Positions 17,333-26,842 are shown, counted from the first letter of the stretch. The stretch: 64,000 nucleotides of DNA from Paralysiella testudinis (GCF_016894345.1 NZ_CP069798.1:1075385-1139384); one strand, 5' to 3'. Notes: generated by a model from the sequence alone, not told the origin. Numbers and translations are program-made.

Positions 17333-17408
17333 CCCCACCGCATCCACCCGATGCGGTTTTTTTATGGGAGTCCGCCATGAACAATAAAATCGCCCCCGCC
17401 TTACTCTT
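17333..17408 (+). repeat. Right copy of 76-bp direct repeat (true virD4 start)
   Basis: Identical to 16357-16432. It includes a hairpin-plus-T element (17337-17363) and the start of virD4. Confidence 0.9.
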
Positions 17409-19377
17409 GGCCGTATCGGCAAGCCTACTGTTCGGCATCGGCGGCCTGTTTCTGGGCAGCATCGTCTTTGTCGAATGGGCAGGCCTGAAACAGGCTCAGC
17501 CTTCCTTAACCTTGCTGTATCAGTATTTCAGCCACCGCCATTTGCTGCCTGAAGCCTTACACACACCGCTGTGGGGCAGCATGGCTGTGGCCGGGGCATG
17601 TGCCTTATTGCCTTTCCCGGTGGTGCTGTTGGCTCTGCTGCTGCCACAAAAGCGCGAACTGCACGGCTCTTCCCGTTTTGCACTTAAGGCTGAAATCGCC
17701 CAAGCCGGTTTGCTGAAGCAGCAATTCAGCAGCGAAGATTATCCCGATTTACTGTTGGGCAAGGTAGACAACCGGTTTCTGCGCTGGAGCAGCAACACCT
17801 TTCTGTATCTGGCCGCACCCACCCGCTCCGGTAAAGGCGTCAGCTCGGTGATTCCGAATTGCCTGCATTATTGGGGCAGTATGGTGGTGTACGACCCCAA
17901 ATTAGAAAACTTCCTTATCACCGGCGGTTTTCGTGCCAATATGCTTAAGCAGAAAGTATTTCTGTTCAATCCGTCCGGGCAGATGCCCGAGCACACCCGC
18001 AACCCCAATGCCCCGTTGGTTTCGCACCGCTGGAACCCGATGACTTACATCCGCCGCAATCCGGCCTATATGTACAAAGACATCAGCAATATGGCGCAAA
18101 TCCTGATACCCCGCCCCAATAAGGGCGATGGCTCGGCGATGTTTTTTGCCGAATCGGCACAAAAGCTGTTTGTGGGTCTGGCGCTGTATATGCTCGAAAC
18201 CGAACACGAGCGCGATCTGACCGATCCGGCACAAAAAACCACCTTGGCCAACCTGTTCCGCCTGACTGCGCCCGAAGGCGGCAAACCTCTGGGCGAATGG
18301 ATTAAAGAAGAAATCGAACTGCGCGACCAGCAGCCGCACACCATGTTGAGCCGCAACTGCAAAACCCTGTTGTACGGTTTTGCCAACGGCAATGCCAAAA
18401 CCGGTGCCGACATCCTCGCCACGCTGACCGCACCTTTGGGCGTGTTTCTGGATCCGGTGGTGGAAGCGGCCACCGGTGATGACGATTTCCACCTCGATGA
18501 TGTACGCCGCCAACGCATGACCATCTACGTCGGCATCATCCCCACCGAAACCGGCACCTTTGCCCGGCTGACCAATCTGTTCTTCTCACAACTGGTCGGT
18601 GTGAACGTCCAGCAAGGGCTGCCTGAAAACAACCCCCAAGCCCTGAAATACCAATGCGCCTTACTGATGGACGAATTTACCGCCCTAGGCGTCATCCCGG
18701 CAGTACAGCACGGCGTGTCGTATATTGCCGGTTACGGCTTGCGGCTGTTGATTATTATCCAAACACCGTCACAAGTAGTTGATTTATACGGACGCGAAGC
18801 CACCCGTACCTTCTTCACCAACTTTGATTGCCAGATTGTATTTCCGCCGCGTGAAGACAACGATGCCGAGGAATACAGCAAGATGATCGGCTATGAAACT
18901 TATAAGGCCAAATCCACTTCACGTTCCAGCGGTCGCGGCAGCAGCCGCGGGCAGAACGTCAGCGATCAACGCCGTGCATTGATGCTGCCGCAGGAATTGA
19001 AACTGATGCCCAAAGGCGACTGCATCATCAACCTGATCCACACGCGGCCGATTTACGCGCAAAAGATTATCTACTGGCAGGAAGCTGTATTTATCAAGCG
19101 TGCCAATCTGGTACTGCCCGAAGTACCGGCACTGAGGGTACAGACGCATAAACGCTTAATCGGCATTACCCCGATGGCACAGTATGTGACAGATGAAACC
19201 ATGCCCGAAAGCGACTGGCGCGACATGAGCAATCCGGCCGAACTGATTAAGGTCATATTCGGCAGCCTGATACGGCAGGACAGCCCTCCTGAATTTATAC
19301 AGCAAGTCAGCGCATCGATTGATACCGGTCTTGGCATCAACAGTATGCCGGTGTTTCAGTCTTTGATGAAAGGGTAG
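17377..19377 (+). CDS. virD4: T4SS coupling protein VirD4/TraG
   Basis: A 666-residue inner-membrane ATPase that brings the relaxase-DNA complex and protein substrates to the channel. Two N-terminal membrane segments (about residues 5-30 and 68-92) are followed by Walker A (APTRSGKGVSS) and Walker B (LLMDEFTALG), with the TraG C-terminal motifs. Start ATG 17377 has gggagtccgcc upstream. The last ~35 residues (AELIKVIFGSLI..DSPPEFIQ) recur at the end of the next gene (19502), which may point to a common binding partner. Confidence 0.95.
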   Translation: MNNKIAPALLLAVSASLLFGIGGLFLGSIVFVEWAGLKQAQPSLTLLYQYFSHRHLLPEALHTPLWGSMAVAGACALLPFPVVLLALLLPQKRELHGSSRFALKAEIAQAGLLKQQFSSEDYPDLLLGKVDNRFLRWSSNTFLYLAAPTRSGKGVSSVIPNCLHYWGSMVVYDPKLENFLITGGFRANMLKQKVFLFNPSGQMPEHTRNPNAPLVSHRWNPMTYIRRNPAYMYKDISNMAQILIPRPNKGDGSAMFFAESAQKLFVGLALYMLETEHERDLTDPAQKTTLANLFRLTAPEGGKPLGEWIKEEIELRDQQPHTMLSRNCKTLLYGFANGNAKTGADILATLTAPLGVFLDPVVEAATGDDDFHLDDVRRQRMTIYVGIIPTETGTFARLTNLFFSQLVGVNVQQGLPENNPQALKYQCALLMDEFTALGVIPAVQHGVSYIAGYGLRLLIIIQTPSQVVDLYGREATRTFFTNFDCQIVFPPREDNDAEEYSKMIGYETYKAKSTSRSSGRGSSRGQNVSDQRRALMLPQELKLMPKGDCIINLIHTRPIYAQKIIYWQEAVFIKRANLVLPEVPALRVQTHKRLIGITPMAQYVTDETMPESDWRDMSNPAELIKVIFGSLIRQDSPPEFIQQVSASIDTGLGINSMPVFQSLMKG

Positions 19378-19464
19378 CCGGTTTCTTGGTGCAGTTTTAC
19401 ATACTTGTTAACAGGCTGCCTGAAAAATAGAGAACCACAGAACACTATTTATGATGTGATGATT

Positions 19465-19486
19465 GCCGGGCTTGTCCGGTATTTTT
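19465..19486 (+). terminator. Hairpin-plus-T element before HTH gene
   Basis: gccggg-cttg-tccggt stem followed by attttt, 16 bp before the next start codon. Confidence 0.6.
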
Positions 19487-19501
19487 ATGGAGAAAGCAAT
19501 A

Positions 19502-19993
19502 ATGAAACCAACCACCCGAAAATCCAAACTCAAACCTTATGCCGATGAGATTTTTTCATTATGGGAACAAGGCTTACCAGAACAAAAAATCATTGAATTT
19601 TTGGCAGTTGAAAAAAACGTCAACATCAACCGGCAAATACTCAACCACTTTTTAAGAAAACACTTTGCCCAAAAGCGGATTGCACAACGCCGTCGGTTTT
19701 TATTGGGCGCCTATCTTGAGCACAAAATCGAGGATGATTCCTTACTCAGCCACTATGTGATGCAGGAATTGGCCGGATTTTTGGTGGACGAATCGGAACG
19801 CAAGCTGTTTGGCTTGCCGCAGACAGCACGGGTTGCCGATGATGATTTGCGGCCAGCGGGTCTGCACGGCATCGTAAATAAACCCCGGATAATTGAGGCC
19901 ATTGTGTCGAACCTGATTGTGCCGGGCAGCCCGCCTGAGTTTGTCCGCAAAATACGTACTGTTGTGGTTAAAGCGGCTGCCGGCACACCATGA
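19502..19993 (+). CDS. HTH protein sharing N-terminal domain with 33628 gene and C-terminal tail with VirD4
   Basis: A 163-residue protein. Its N-terminal ~45 residues (KLKPYADEIFSLWEQGLPEQ...INRQILNHFLRKHF) form a helix-turn-helix also found at the N terminus of the gene at 33628 (QLTPYTDEILELKKRGCTEK). Its C-terminal stretch (IIEAIVSNLIVPGSPPEFVR) matches the VirD4 tail. A DNA-binding relaxosome or partition adaptor that talks to VirD4 is a reasonable inference. The start is ATG 19502; a further upstream frame beginning at 19463 crosses the hairpin and was rejected. Confidence 0.65.
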   Translation: MKPTTRKSKLKPYADEIFSLWEQGLPEQKIIEFLAVEKNVNINRQILNHFLRKHFAQKRIAQRRRFLLGAYLEHKIEDDSLLSHYVMQELAGFLVDESERKLFGLPQTARVADDDLRPAGLHGIVNKPRIIEAIVSNLIVPGSPPEFVRKIRTVVVKAAAGTP

Positions 19994-20022
19994 CGGTGCT
20001 CATCTGAATATACTGACCGTGC

Positions 20023-20286
20023 TCAAAGCTTGCCATAGTGGTAACGGCACTGTGCCACCATCACCATATCATTACTGACGCGGTAAACCAGCCGGTGCTC
20101 TTTGTCGATGCGGCGTGACCAGAAATCTGACCAATTGTGTTTCAGCGGTTCAGGATCACCCAATCCGCTAAATGGCTGGCGCTGAATGTCTTTCAGCAGC
20201 ATATTGATGCGTTTCAACATGCGTTTGTCGGTTTGCTGCCAATACAGATAATCGTCCCAAGCATCATCGGCCCACGCCAACATCAT
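20023..20286 (-). CDS. yoeB: YoeB-type ribosome-dependent mRNase toxin
   Basis: An 87-residue toxin of the YoeB family: WADDAWDDYLYWQQTDKRML, then PFSGLGDPEPLKHNWSDFWS and RRIDKEHRLVYRV, with C-terminal QCRYHYGKL containing the catalytic His-Tyr pair. It overlaps the antitoxin by 4 bp (ATGA). Full length, so likely active. Confidence 0.95.
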   Translation of the reverse strand: MMLAWADDAWDDYLYWQQTDKRMLKRINMLLKDIQRQPFSGLGDPEPLKHNWSDFWSRRIDKEHRLVYRVSNDMVMVAQCRYHYGKL

Positions 20287-20537
20287 TCTTCCAGCATCCC
20301 GTGTTGTTGTGTTTCTCCGGCGCGAATCTGCGCCACTGCCCGGTTTAGGCGCTCGGCATTAGGGGGGCTGGCCATAAGATAGGCGGTTTCTTCGTAAGAC
20401 TGAAAATCTTCCAAACTCATCACCACAGCCGGTTTGCCGTTTTGGCGGGTCACCAAAACCGGCTTGTGGTTGTCGTTGACCTTATCCAGCACTCCGGCCA
20501 ATCCGGCGCGAAAAGCAGAGTAGCTCATGGTATCCAT
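20283..20537 (-). CDS. yefM: YefM-type antitoxin
   Basis: An 84-residue Phd/YefM antitoxin: YSAFRAGLAGVLDKVNDNH, then PVLVTRQNGKPAVVMSLEDFQSY, with a C-terminal toxin-binding tail ending QQHGMLEE. It sits in front of yoeB in the usual order. The upstream dyad at about 20566-20604 is its likely operator. Confidence 0.95.
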   Translation of the reverse strand: MDTMSYSAFRAGLAGVLDKVNDNHKPVLVTRQNGKPAVVMSLEDFQSYEETAYLMASPPNAERLNRAVAQIRAGETQQHGMLEE

Positions 20538-20565
20538 TGGCGGTTTCCTTTGATTTTACTTAATG

Positions 20566-20604
20566 CGTACTTATTATTGTACAGGTACGCAATTTTGTAC
20601 GCAA
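20566..20604. promoter_or_regulatory. YefM-YoeB operator with TGTAC repeats
   Basis: Repeated gcgtac/gtacgc and a central ttgtacaggtacgcaa. YefM is known to bind TGTACA-containing dyads at its own promoter. Confidence 0.65.
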
Positions 20605-20659
20605 TGGTTGTTGATGGCCTGCGGCATTCCCCCGTTTCTGTTATATTGAGGAGAATTAA

Positions 20660-21418
20660 ATGATACCTGTATATACCATGATCGCTACTCCACCCATTAT
20701 GTGCCCTGAGCAATTTTATCTGCATCAATTATTGCTTAGCGGCTTTCGCGATAAAAGCCGCGTACATGAGTTTGTCAGTCGGGTTTTGGCAAATCCGGCT
20801 ACTGCCATATGGGGTAGGATTACAGTGGCCTTACAACATGCTGCCGAAGGGGATAAGGAAGAAAGCACCCAAATTTTTAAATCCATATCAGCCTCAAACG
20901 GTGAGTTGTTGTTTGAATGTTATCGTATTCAGTCTTGCTTACTGTCAGGTGAGTTTGCCGAAATCAATGCGCTGTTGGAAAGTATTCCTTTCCATAAATA
21001 TAGAAATGAGCCGGACGCATTGTTGTACATGATGCAAATAGCGATTACCTGTGGCCTGCTTGCTGTTGGTAGCCATATTTATCGCTTGCTGAACAATCCG
21101 GATAAGTACTTGGATGTCTATTGGGCTTTATACATACTGGATAAGAATAAAATTTCACCGTCGTTATTGGCATCGGCATTCCTGTTGGCAAAAAATCATG
21201 TGCGCCACCAATCCGGTACCACAGTGCTGAATTGTGGTTATTCTTACTGCATCGCCGATGGCGGCAGTTTCCAACTGCAAATTTACCTTGATACGCAAGA
21301 TGTGGCCGTGTTGGCTGATACGGGCATTTCCTTAACGGAAAGGCTGGTTGATTTTGAATACGGGCATAAGGCAGATTTAGGCTGTGTATCGGTAGATGTC
21401 CGTGCGGGAGGATTGTAA
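20660..21418 (+). CDS. TPR-like helical partner of HEPN protein (copy B)
   Basis: A 252-residue helical protein with good Shine-Dalgarno (gaggagaatta) before ATG 20660. It is the intact counterpart of 4542-5321: similar length, similar TPR-like helix pairs, similar C-terminal block (CGYSYCIADGGSFQLQIYL), and the same taagcATG junction to a HEPN gene. Likely one half of a two-gene conflict system; no family name recognised. Confidence 0.65.
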   Translation: MIPVYTMIATPPIMCPEQFYLHQLLLSGFRDKSRVHEFVSRVLANPATAIWGRITVALQHAAEGDKEESTQIFKSISASNGELLFECYRIQSCLLSGEFAEINALLESIPFHKYRNEPDALLYMMQIAITCGLLAVGSHIYRLLNNPDKYLDVYWALYILDKNKISPSLLASAFLLAKNHVRHQSGTTVLNCGYSYCIADGGSFQLQIYLDTQDVAVLADTGISLTERLVDFEYGHKADLGCVSVDVRAGGL

Positions 21419-21420
21419 GC

Positions 21421-21810
21421 ATGGATGCTGGTGATTTTTTTGCTTATGCATCAAGCTGTCTTGGTGTTTCTGAAGCAGGCAATAGAACGGCAGCAAGCCG
21501 TGCGTACTATACGGTATATCATGCCTGCTTTGAGTATGCGTATGAACAATTGAGTTTTGAAATACACACCAATAGCGGATTTCATCAACAATTGATTAAT
21601 TGCTATCACCGCCAACCTGAACGGGCGCTACGTACTATTGGTGGGCTACTGAAGTTAAGCAAAGAAATCAGAGTGCAGGCAGACTATAATTTGGATGCAC
21701 CGTTTAAACGTATTGAAGCCGAAAAAAACATGCGTTACTGCGTTCAGATATTGAATGAGTTAAAAATATTGAAAAAAAAAGATAAAACAGTAAGGTTATT
21801 TGCAACTTAA
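21421..21810 (+). CDS. HEPN-domain protein (copy B, intact)
   Basis: A 129-residue HEPN protein with the signature ASRAYYTVYHACFEYAYEQ (R-x6-H), a central helix, and a C-terminal helix containing KLSKEIRVQADYN (the usual R..ADY of this HEPN group). Such domains are RNase toxins or nucleotidyl-transfer partners. Here it pairs with the TPR-like protein. Copy A at 5324 is frameshifted, so this is the functional version. The C terminus is Lys-rich. Confidence 0.8.
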   Translation: MDAGDFFAYASSCLGVSEAGNRTAASRAYYTVYHACFEYAYEQLSFEIHTNSGFHQQLINCYHRQPERALRTIGGLLKLSKEIRVQADYNLDAPFKRIEAEKNMRYCVQILNELKILKKKDKTVRLFAT

Positions 21811-21817
21811 CACCAAC

Positions 21818-21843
21818 GCCGGGCAGCTTGCCCGGCATTTTTT
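21818..21843 (+). terminator. Hairpin-plus-T element before membrane protein gene
   Basis: gccgggc-agctt-gcccggc stem followed by attttttt-like tract, ending 14 bp before the next start codon. Confidence 0.7.
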
Positions 21844-21856
21844 ATGGACAAGCAAA

Positions 21857-22462
21857 ATGCAGAACAACATCCTTAACTTTATCCGCCGTAAACACAATCC
21901 GGCCACCCATATCGACAACGACCTACTGATGCAGCGCCTGCACCGGCAGTGCGGTATCGAATTGCTGTACAAAGACGGTGATGATGCCGTGGTGTCTACC
22001 GGTGGCGAAACCTACCGGGTGCCTTATGAGGCATTTTTGCAAGTGGTGGCCGGGTATCTTCCAGCGGGTCCGGGTATCGGCCGACGGTTTACCGAACGAT
22101 GGCAAGACGAGATTCGGTTCATCATCGACAACGTATTTTCCTTGATTGCCAACGCAGTGCGGGTATTCCCGTTGGTTTTATGTGCGTGCCTGCTGTTGGT
22201 GGCGATGCAGGGAAACGGATATTGGCAGGAACTGCTCAATAGTCTGCAAAATGCAGATGTATTTATCAATTTTATGTGGTTCATATTGTCGATTTCCTTG
22301 TTGGTTTCATCGTTCAATATGGCCGGCCGCCTCATCTTCGGGTGGACGCCGCACACCGGTTATGCCGTTCTGGGTTCCGTTCGAGGGGGCATCACCCGCC
22401 GCCAATCCATTCTGAATTGGTTGGCCGCTGAATCGGCCCCACAAAACCAGCCTGCACCCTAA
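21857..22462 (+). CDS. Hypothetical inner-membrane protein
   Basis: A 201-residue protein starting at ATG 21857 (MQNNILNFIRRK). It has a soluble N-terminal part of about 95 residues and two or three membrane segments (VFPLVLCACLLLVAM and FMWFILSISLLVSSFNMAG), ending in a polar tail. It sits between the HEPN module and the primase. Function unknown; an accessory membrane factor of conjugation is possible. Confidence 0.6.
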   Translation: MQNNILNFIRRKHNPATHIDNDLLMQRLHRQCGIELLYKDGDDAVVSTGGETYRVPYEAFLQVVAGYLPAGPGIGRRFTERWQDEIRFIIDNVFSLIANAVRVFPLVLCACLLLVAMQGNGYWQELLNSLQNADVFINFMWFILSISLLVSSFNMAGRLIFGWTPHTGYAVLGSVRGGITRRQSILNWLAAESAPQNQPAP

Positions 22463-22510
22463 CCGGCTTATCTGCACGCCAAACCTGAAATTTCTGCTGT
22501 TTAAACCTTT

Positions 22511-22540
22511 GTCGCCGCCCCAATCCGGGCGGTGTTTTTA
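22511..22540 (+). terminator. Hairpin-plus-T element before primase gene
   Basis: gccgccc-caat-ccgggcggt-type stem followed by a T-rich stretch (gttttta), ending 15 bp before the next start codon. Confidence 0.6.
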
Positions 22541-22554
22541 TTTTGGAGCCTTCC

Positions 22555-25500
22555 ATGAGCGATATAGATGAAATCCACAGCGCCATCAACCATGTCGATC
22601 CGCACGAGCGTGAGATGTGGCTTAAAATCGGTGCGGCATTAAAAGATGAATTGGGTGAAGATGGTTTTGCCATTTGGGATCGCTGGTCGCAGCAATCTGA
22701 AAACTACCAGCCTCGGGCTGCACGCGATGTCTGGAAAAGCCTAAAACCCGGCTTTGTCCGCATCAATTCGCTGTTTCATGAAGCGCGCCAAAATGGCTAC
22801 GCACCCAGCAAACCTTATGTACCGCCCAGCACCGCCGAACAGGCGCGCCGGGCTGCCGAAGCAGCGCAGCGGCGTATGGAAGAGCAGCGCACTACCGAAG
22901 CGGCGCAGGCCAAAGCCAAACAGACTGCACAGCGTTTGTGGGGGCGCAACGGTGCCGCCCATGGCAACCATCCGTATTTGCTGGCCAAAGGCATTACTGC
23001 TGCCGAAATTATCAGCCAAATCAAACAGAGCCATTATCAAGGACAACACAATCTGCTGATTCCGGTGCTGCAAAACAATGAAATCGTATCAATGCAGTTT
23101 ATTGGCCCGGACGGTGGCAAACGCTTTTTGGCCGGTGGTGCCCTGCGCGGCAGCCATACTTTTGTCGGTGACCCCGGGCAAATGGCCGATGGCGTGGTGC
23201 TGGCCGAAGGCTTTGCCACCGCTGCCAGTATTTACCAAGCCACAGGCTTGCCGGTGGTGGTGACCTTCAATGCCGGCAACTTGCCCGTTGTCGCTGCAAG
23301 ATTGGCACAAACCCTGCCTGCCGATATTGCTGTAACCATTGCCGCCGACAACGATGTCAGCGGCACCGGTATCCAAAAAGCGCAAGAAGCGGCTGCATTT
23401 TTGGGTGAGCGCGCCCGCGTGGTGATGCCGCAATTCAGTACCGAACAGATTGAGCGTTACCAAGCCGAACATGGCCGCGTTGATGCCGATGGCAAAATCC
23501 GCCTGCCTTCGGATTTTAACGATTTGCAGCAACTGGCCGGTGCCGCTGCCGTACAGGCACAAATGGCACCGGAGCAGACGGTGGCACAACAGAATGAGCC
23601 GCAACCGTCATTTGCCCAACAATTGGCAGAATTAAGGCTGCCTGAAGATATGGTTATCCACACCGAAACCCTGTCCGGCGGGCGGGAAATTGCCCGGGTT
23701 ACGTTGGCGGGATTCGATGATGAAGTGATGATTGATAAGCTGGATACCGGCACGGTTCAAGCGGATGGCGGTTATTTGGCGCATTTTCGCGGGCAGCAGC
23801 TGATGCTGTCGCATCTGCCTAACTTGATGATGGAAATGACGGCACGGCTGCGTTCGGTCCAGGCTTGGGAAGCGGAACCGCAACAGCCTGAAGTCGAGGC
23901 TGATGCCGAAGCGGCTTGGCCAAAATCCGAACGCAGTGCTTGGGGTGATTTCCCGCCGGTACTGCGCAATGGTGATTTGGGTGCCTTGAAAGCAGAACCG
24001 GAATATCAGGCAGCCAAAAGTGGGGATATTGTTCAGGCAGCCATTTTGGTTGAAAGATTGGTCAACGATGATACGGTTCGGCAAGTGCAGAATTTATTGA
24101 GTGGGCGCGAGCCTGCTATTGTTCCGGTTTATGCCGTTGAAGCCGCCGGACAAAATCAGATTCCGTTGGCCATGGCGCATGAATTTGCCCGCCGTTTGGA
24201 CTTGCCGGTAGATACGGCCATCCAACAGGCCAATAAAGTCAGCCGTACCGGTGCCGGTATTGACCACCGGCTGGCTCTCCAACCGGCCTTCACCGGCAAT
24301 GTCGAGCCGGGGCGTGAATACCTGATTATGGACGACACCTTATCGGTGGGCAGCACCATTGCCGCCTTGAAAGGCCATATTGAAAACCGGGGCGGCAAAG
24401 TGATTGGTGCGGCGGTGATGACCGCACACGAAGGCGCATTGAATATTGTGATTAAACCCTCTATGATGGACGCCATCCAGCAGAAGCATGGCGACCGCAT
24501 GGATCATTACTGGAAAGAGGAATTTGGTTATGGAATCGACAAACTCACTCAAGGCGAAGCCGGACACCTCCGCAAAGCCCCGGATGTTGAGCACATCCGA
24601 GATCGAATCGCTGCGGCACGAAATGCAGCAGAACTTGGCATGGCTGCAACAGAATTATCCTTACCCAAAGGGGAGCCGGTTCGGGCAAACCCGTCAGAAA
24701 TAAACCCCCAAGAGGCCGCCCATCAGGCGGCCTTAGTGTTTCCCGAACCGCCAGTCGTACCTCAGCCACCCACCGATTCACCCCAACAAGCCGCCGATAA
24801 GGCGGCTTTGTTACATCCGGAACCAGCCAATATGAGCGCTACCGAAATTACCGATACTGGCAACAGTATTGAATACGACGACACCCGCCGCCAAGATTTA
24901 CCGCCGTTTCAGGCAGCCCCGGAAACCGCATCGGTACCACCTGTTGAACCCACGGCTGCATCTGCCACGCCCACAACGCAAACAGCCGTCCGTTACCACG
25001 AATCGCTGTTCCGCCATTTCGAGCTCGACGATGCCGACAGCCGCAACGCCTATGCCACTGCGGTTGATGCCCAAATGGCGGCTGATGAGCGCGGTATGGA
25101 GCGCTATATCGGCCAAACGCTGGATGGCGAGCGGGTTGCGTTCCATAAGTCCGCTGCCGGTTGGGAAACGCCGGTGGTCGAGCCGGTACAAGCACAAGCA
25201 GCCGCACCGGCCGACCGGACGGCCGACACCTCTACCGCTGCGGATTACGCCGAACAGCCTGATGCACCGTCACCGCCGTATGAGCGTACCGCCGCCCCGG
25301 TTACCGACCTGAAATACAAGGCACCGCCGGACGGCATTGCCCACCGCTATATCTGTGCCAACGGCCGATACCTTGCCGCTGAAAACGGCACCACGGTGAT
25401 GTTTACCGACAGCGGCAAAAAAATCAGCACCGCCAAAACCGATGCGCAAACCGTTAAAGACATGCTGGAAGTGGCCAAAGCTAAAGGCTGGGACAGCATC

Positions 25501-26694
25501 AAACTTTCAGGCAGCAAGGAATTTAAAAGCATGATGTATGTGGCGGCGGAAAGCCAGGGCATCCGCACCCGTGGCTATACCCCCACGCCCGCCGATCTCG
25601 CTCTGGTTGAAAAACTGCGCACCGAGCAATCGTTGAACAGCATTGAGGCGGCAATGCCGCCGCCGGTGCACACCACCGCGCCCACCGCGGCACCGGTACA
25701 ACCGACAACAGCGGCTGCCCAAGCGGCTAAGCCCACCGCAGAAGCCACCATCACAGCCCAAACGGATGCCCCAGTTGCCGTTGCCGGTGAACGCATTCTT
25801 GCTCACGGTGCCGCCCCATATCAAAACCAGCCCGACAAGCAAATGAGCTACTTTGTACGGTTGGAAGCAAACGGACGCGAGCGCACGGTGTGGGGTGCCG
25901 GTTTGCCGGATGCCTTGCGCCAATCCGGCGCCGATGTGGGCGACCGCATTGAATTGCACAATCTGGGCAAACAGCCGGTGGAAATCGAAGTGCCTGCGCA
26001 CAACAGCGACGGCAAAGTGGTGGGGCATGAGCAGAAATCGGTTACACGCAATGTGTGGCAAATGGATGTGGTCACGCCTCAGACCGCCATGCGCCCGCAA
26101 GCCGCTCCGGCTGCCGAAGCCGACAAAAGCCGCGAGCCAAGTGCCGATACTGTAGCGGAACAGCCGGATCGAGCAGCCTTGTCGGCGGCCGACCGCATGG
26201 TGGCGCAAAGCCAGTTGCCGGATGCCGGACAAGTGAATGTTTCCGTGCGTGCCGACAATGACATCGATATACCGTTACAGTCGATTGGCGACAACAGCGT
26301 GCCTGCGGGTGTAGCCAAATCCGCCGGCGAGCTTAAAACCGCCGCACTGGATGTCTCGTTTCAGGCAGCCAAAGACAACTACATGGCCAAAGCAGAAAAA
26401 CTCAGCAAAACTGCCAAGGCCAAATTGGCGTTTTACGAGCGCAACACCTTGGATGTGATTCGCGATGTGCAAGGCGATACCCGCACCGAGGCCTTGCGTA
26501 ATTTTTATGAAAACACCGCCCAACGTATGCGCGGCAGTAAGCTGGATTTGCCGCACCCGATGCAAATTCCGTCACCCGGGCAGACACAGACAACGGCGCA
26601 TGATGCCGGGCGCAACAGCTTGGTTCAGCCAACGGCAGCGCAGTCGCAACGCGGGCAGCAGGAACAACAGGATGAACCGGAAGTGGATCGTTAA
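22555..26694 (+). CDS. Giant polyvalent primase/Toprim protein (TraC-like) with PRTase domain
   Basis: A 1379-residue multidomain protein. Seen in order: PriCT-2-like N terminus (residues ~5-75, HEREMWLKIGAALKDELG); Toprim-type DUF (~100-310) with VLAEGFATAA and AADNDVSG; a phosphoribosyltransferase-like domain (~540-650) with the PRPP loop LIMDDTLSVGSTIAAL; LPD7-like and further polyvalent domains in repeats; and a C-terminal ~85-residue domain ending DEPEVDR. That terminal domain is shared with the next gene. Such proteins are typically sent through the T4SS with the DNA to prime the complementary strand and protect the entering element. Start ATG 22555 after ttggagcc. Confidence 0.85.
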   Translation: MSDIDEIHSAINHVDPHEREMWLKIGAALKDELGEDGFAIWDRWSQQSENYQPRAARDVWKSLKPGFVRINSLFHEARQNGYAPSKPYVPPSTAEQARRAAEAAQRRMEEQRTTEAAQAKAKQTAQRLWGRNGAAHGNHPYLLAKGITAAEIISQIKQSHYQGQHNLLIPVLQNNEIVSMQFIGPDGGKRFLAGGALRGSHTFVGDPGQMADGVVLAEGFATAASIYQATGLPVVVTFNAGNLPVVAARLAQTLPADIAVTIAADNDVSGTGIQKAQEAAAFLGERARVVMPQFSTEQIERYQAEHGRVDADGKIRLPSDFNDLQQLAGAAAVQAQMAPEQTVAQQNEPQPSFAQQLAELRLPEDMVIHTETLSGGREIARVTLAGFDDEVMIDKLDTGTVQADGGYLAHFRGQQLMLSHLPNLMMEMTARLRSVQAWEAEPQQPEVEADAEAAWPKSERSAWGDFPPVLRNGDLGALKAEPEYQAAKSGDIVQAAILVERLVNDDTVRQVQNLLSGREPAIVPVYAVEAAGQNQIPLAMAHEFARRLDLPVDTAIQQANKVSRTGAGIDHRLALQPAFTGNVEPGREYLIMDDTLSVGSTIAALKGHIENRGGKVIGAAVMTAHEGALNIVIKPSMMDAIQQKHGDRMDHYWKEEFGYGIDKLTQGEAGHLRKAPDVEHIRDRIAAARNAAELGMAATELSLPKGEPVRANPSEINPQEAAHQAALVFPEPPVVPQPPTDSPQQAADKAALLHPEPANMSATEITDTGNSIEYDDTRRQDLPPFQAAPETASVPPVEPTAASATPTTQTAVRYHESLFRHFELDDADSRNAYATAVDAQMAADERGMERYIGQTLDGERVAFHKSAAGWETPVVEPVQAQAAAPADRTADTSTAADYAEQPDAPSPPYERTAAPVTDLKYKAPPDGIAHRYICANGRYLAAENGTTVMFTDSGKKISTAKTDAQTVKDMLEVAKAKGWDSIKLSGSKEFKSMMYVAAESQGIRTRGYTPTPADLALVEKLRTEQSLNSIEAAMPPPVHTTAPTAAPVQPTTAAAQAAKPTAEATITAQTDAPVAVAGERILAHGAAPYQNQPDKQMSYFVRLEANGRERTVWGAGLPDALRQSGADVGDRIELHNLGKQPVEIEVPAHNSDGKVVGHEQKSVTRNVWQMDVVTPQTAMRPQAAPAAEADKSREPSADTVAEQPDRAALSAADRMVAQSQLPDAGQVNVSVRADNDIDIPLQSIGDNSVPAGVAKSAGELKTAALDVSFQAAKDNYMAKAEKLSKTAKAKLAFYERNTLDVIRDVQGDTRTEALRNFYENTAQRMRGSKLDLPHPMQIPSPGQTQTTAHDAGRNSLVQPTAAQSQRGQQEQQDEPEVDR

Positions 26695-26811
26695 TCAAGC
26701 TAATAAATAATTTACTCACAGGAATGGTGATAGCAATAACCCGGCGGGATTGCAGCGTGCAATTGTCTGCAACCACGGTGTGACGGCTTGATCGCTACGG
26801 TCCAACCCAGC

Positions 26812-26838
26812 GCCCCGGCTTTGTGCCGGGGCTTTTTT
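26812..26838 (+). terminator. Hairpin-plus-T element before ART polyvalent gene
   Basis: gccccggc-tttgt-gccggggc perfect stem followed by six T; the start codon follows 4 bp later. Confidence 0.75.
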
Positions 26839-26842
26839 ATGG

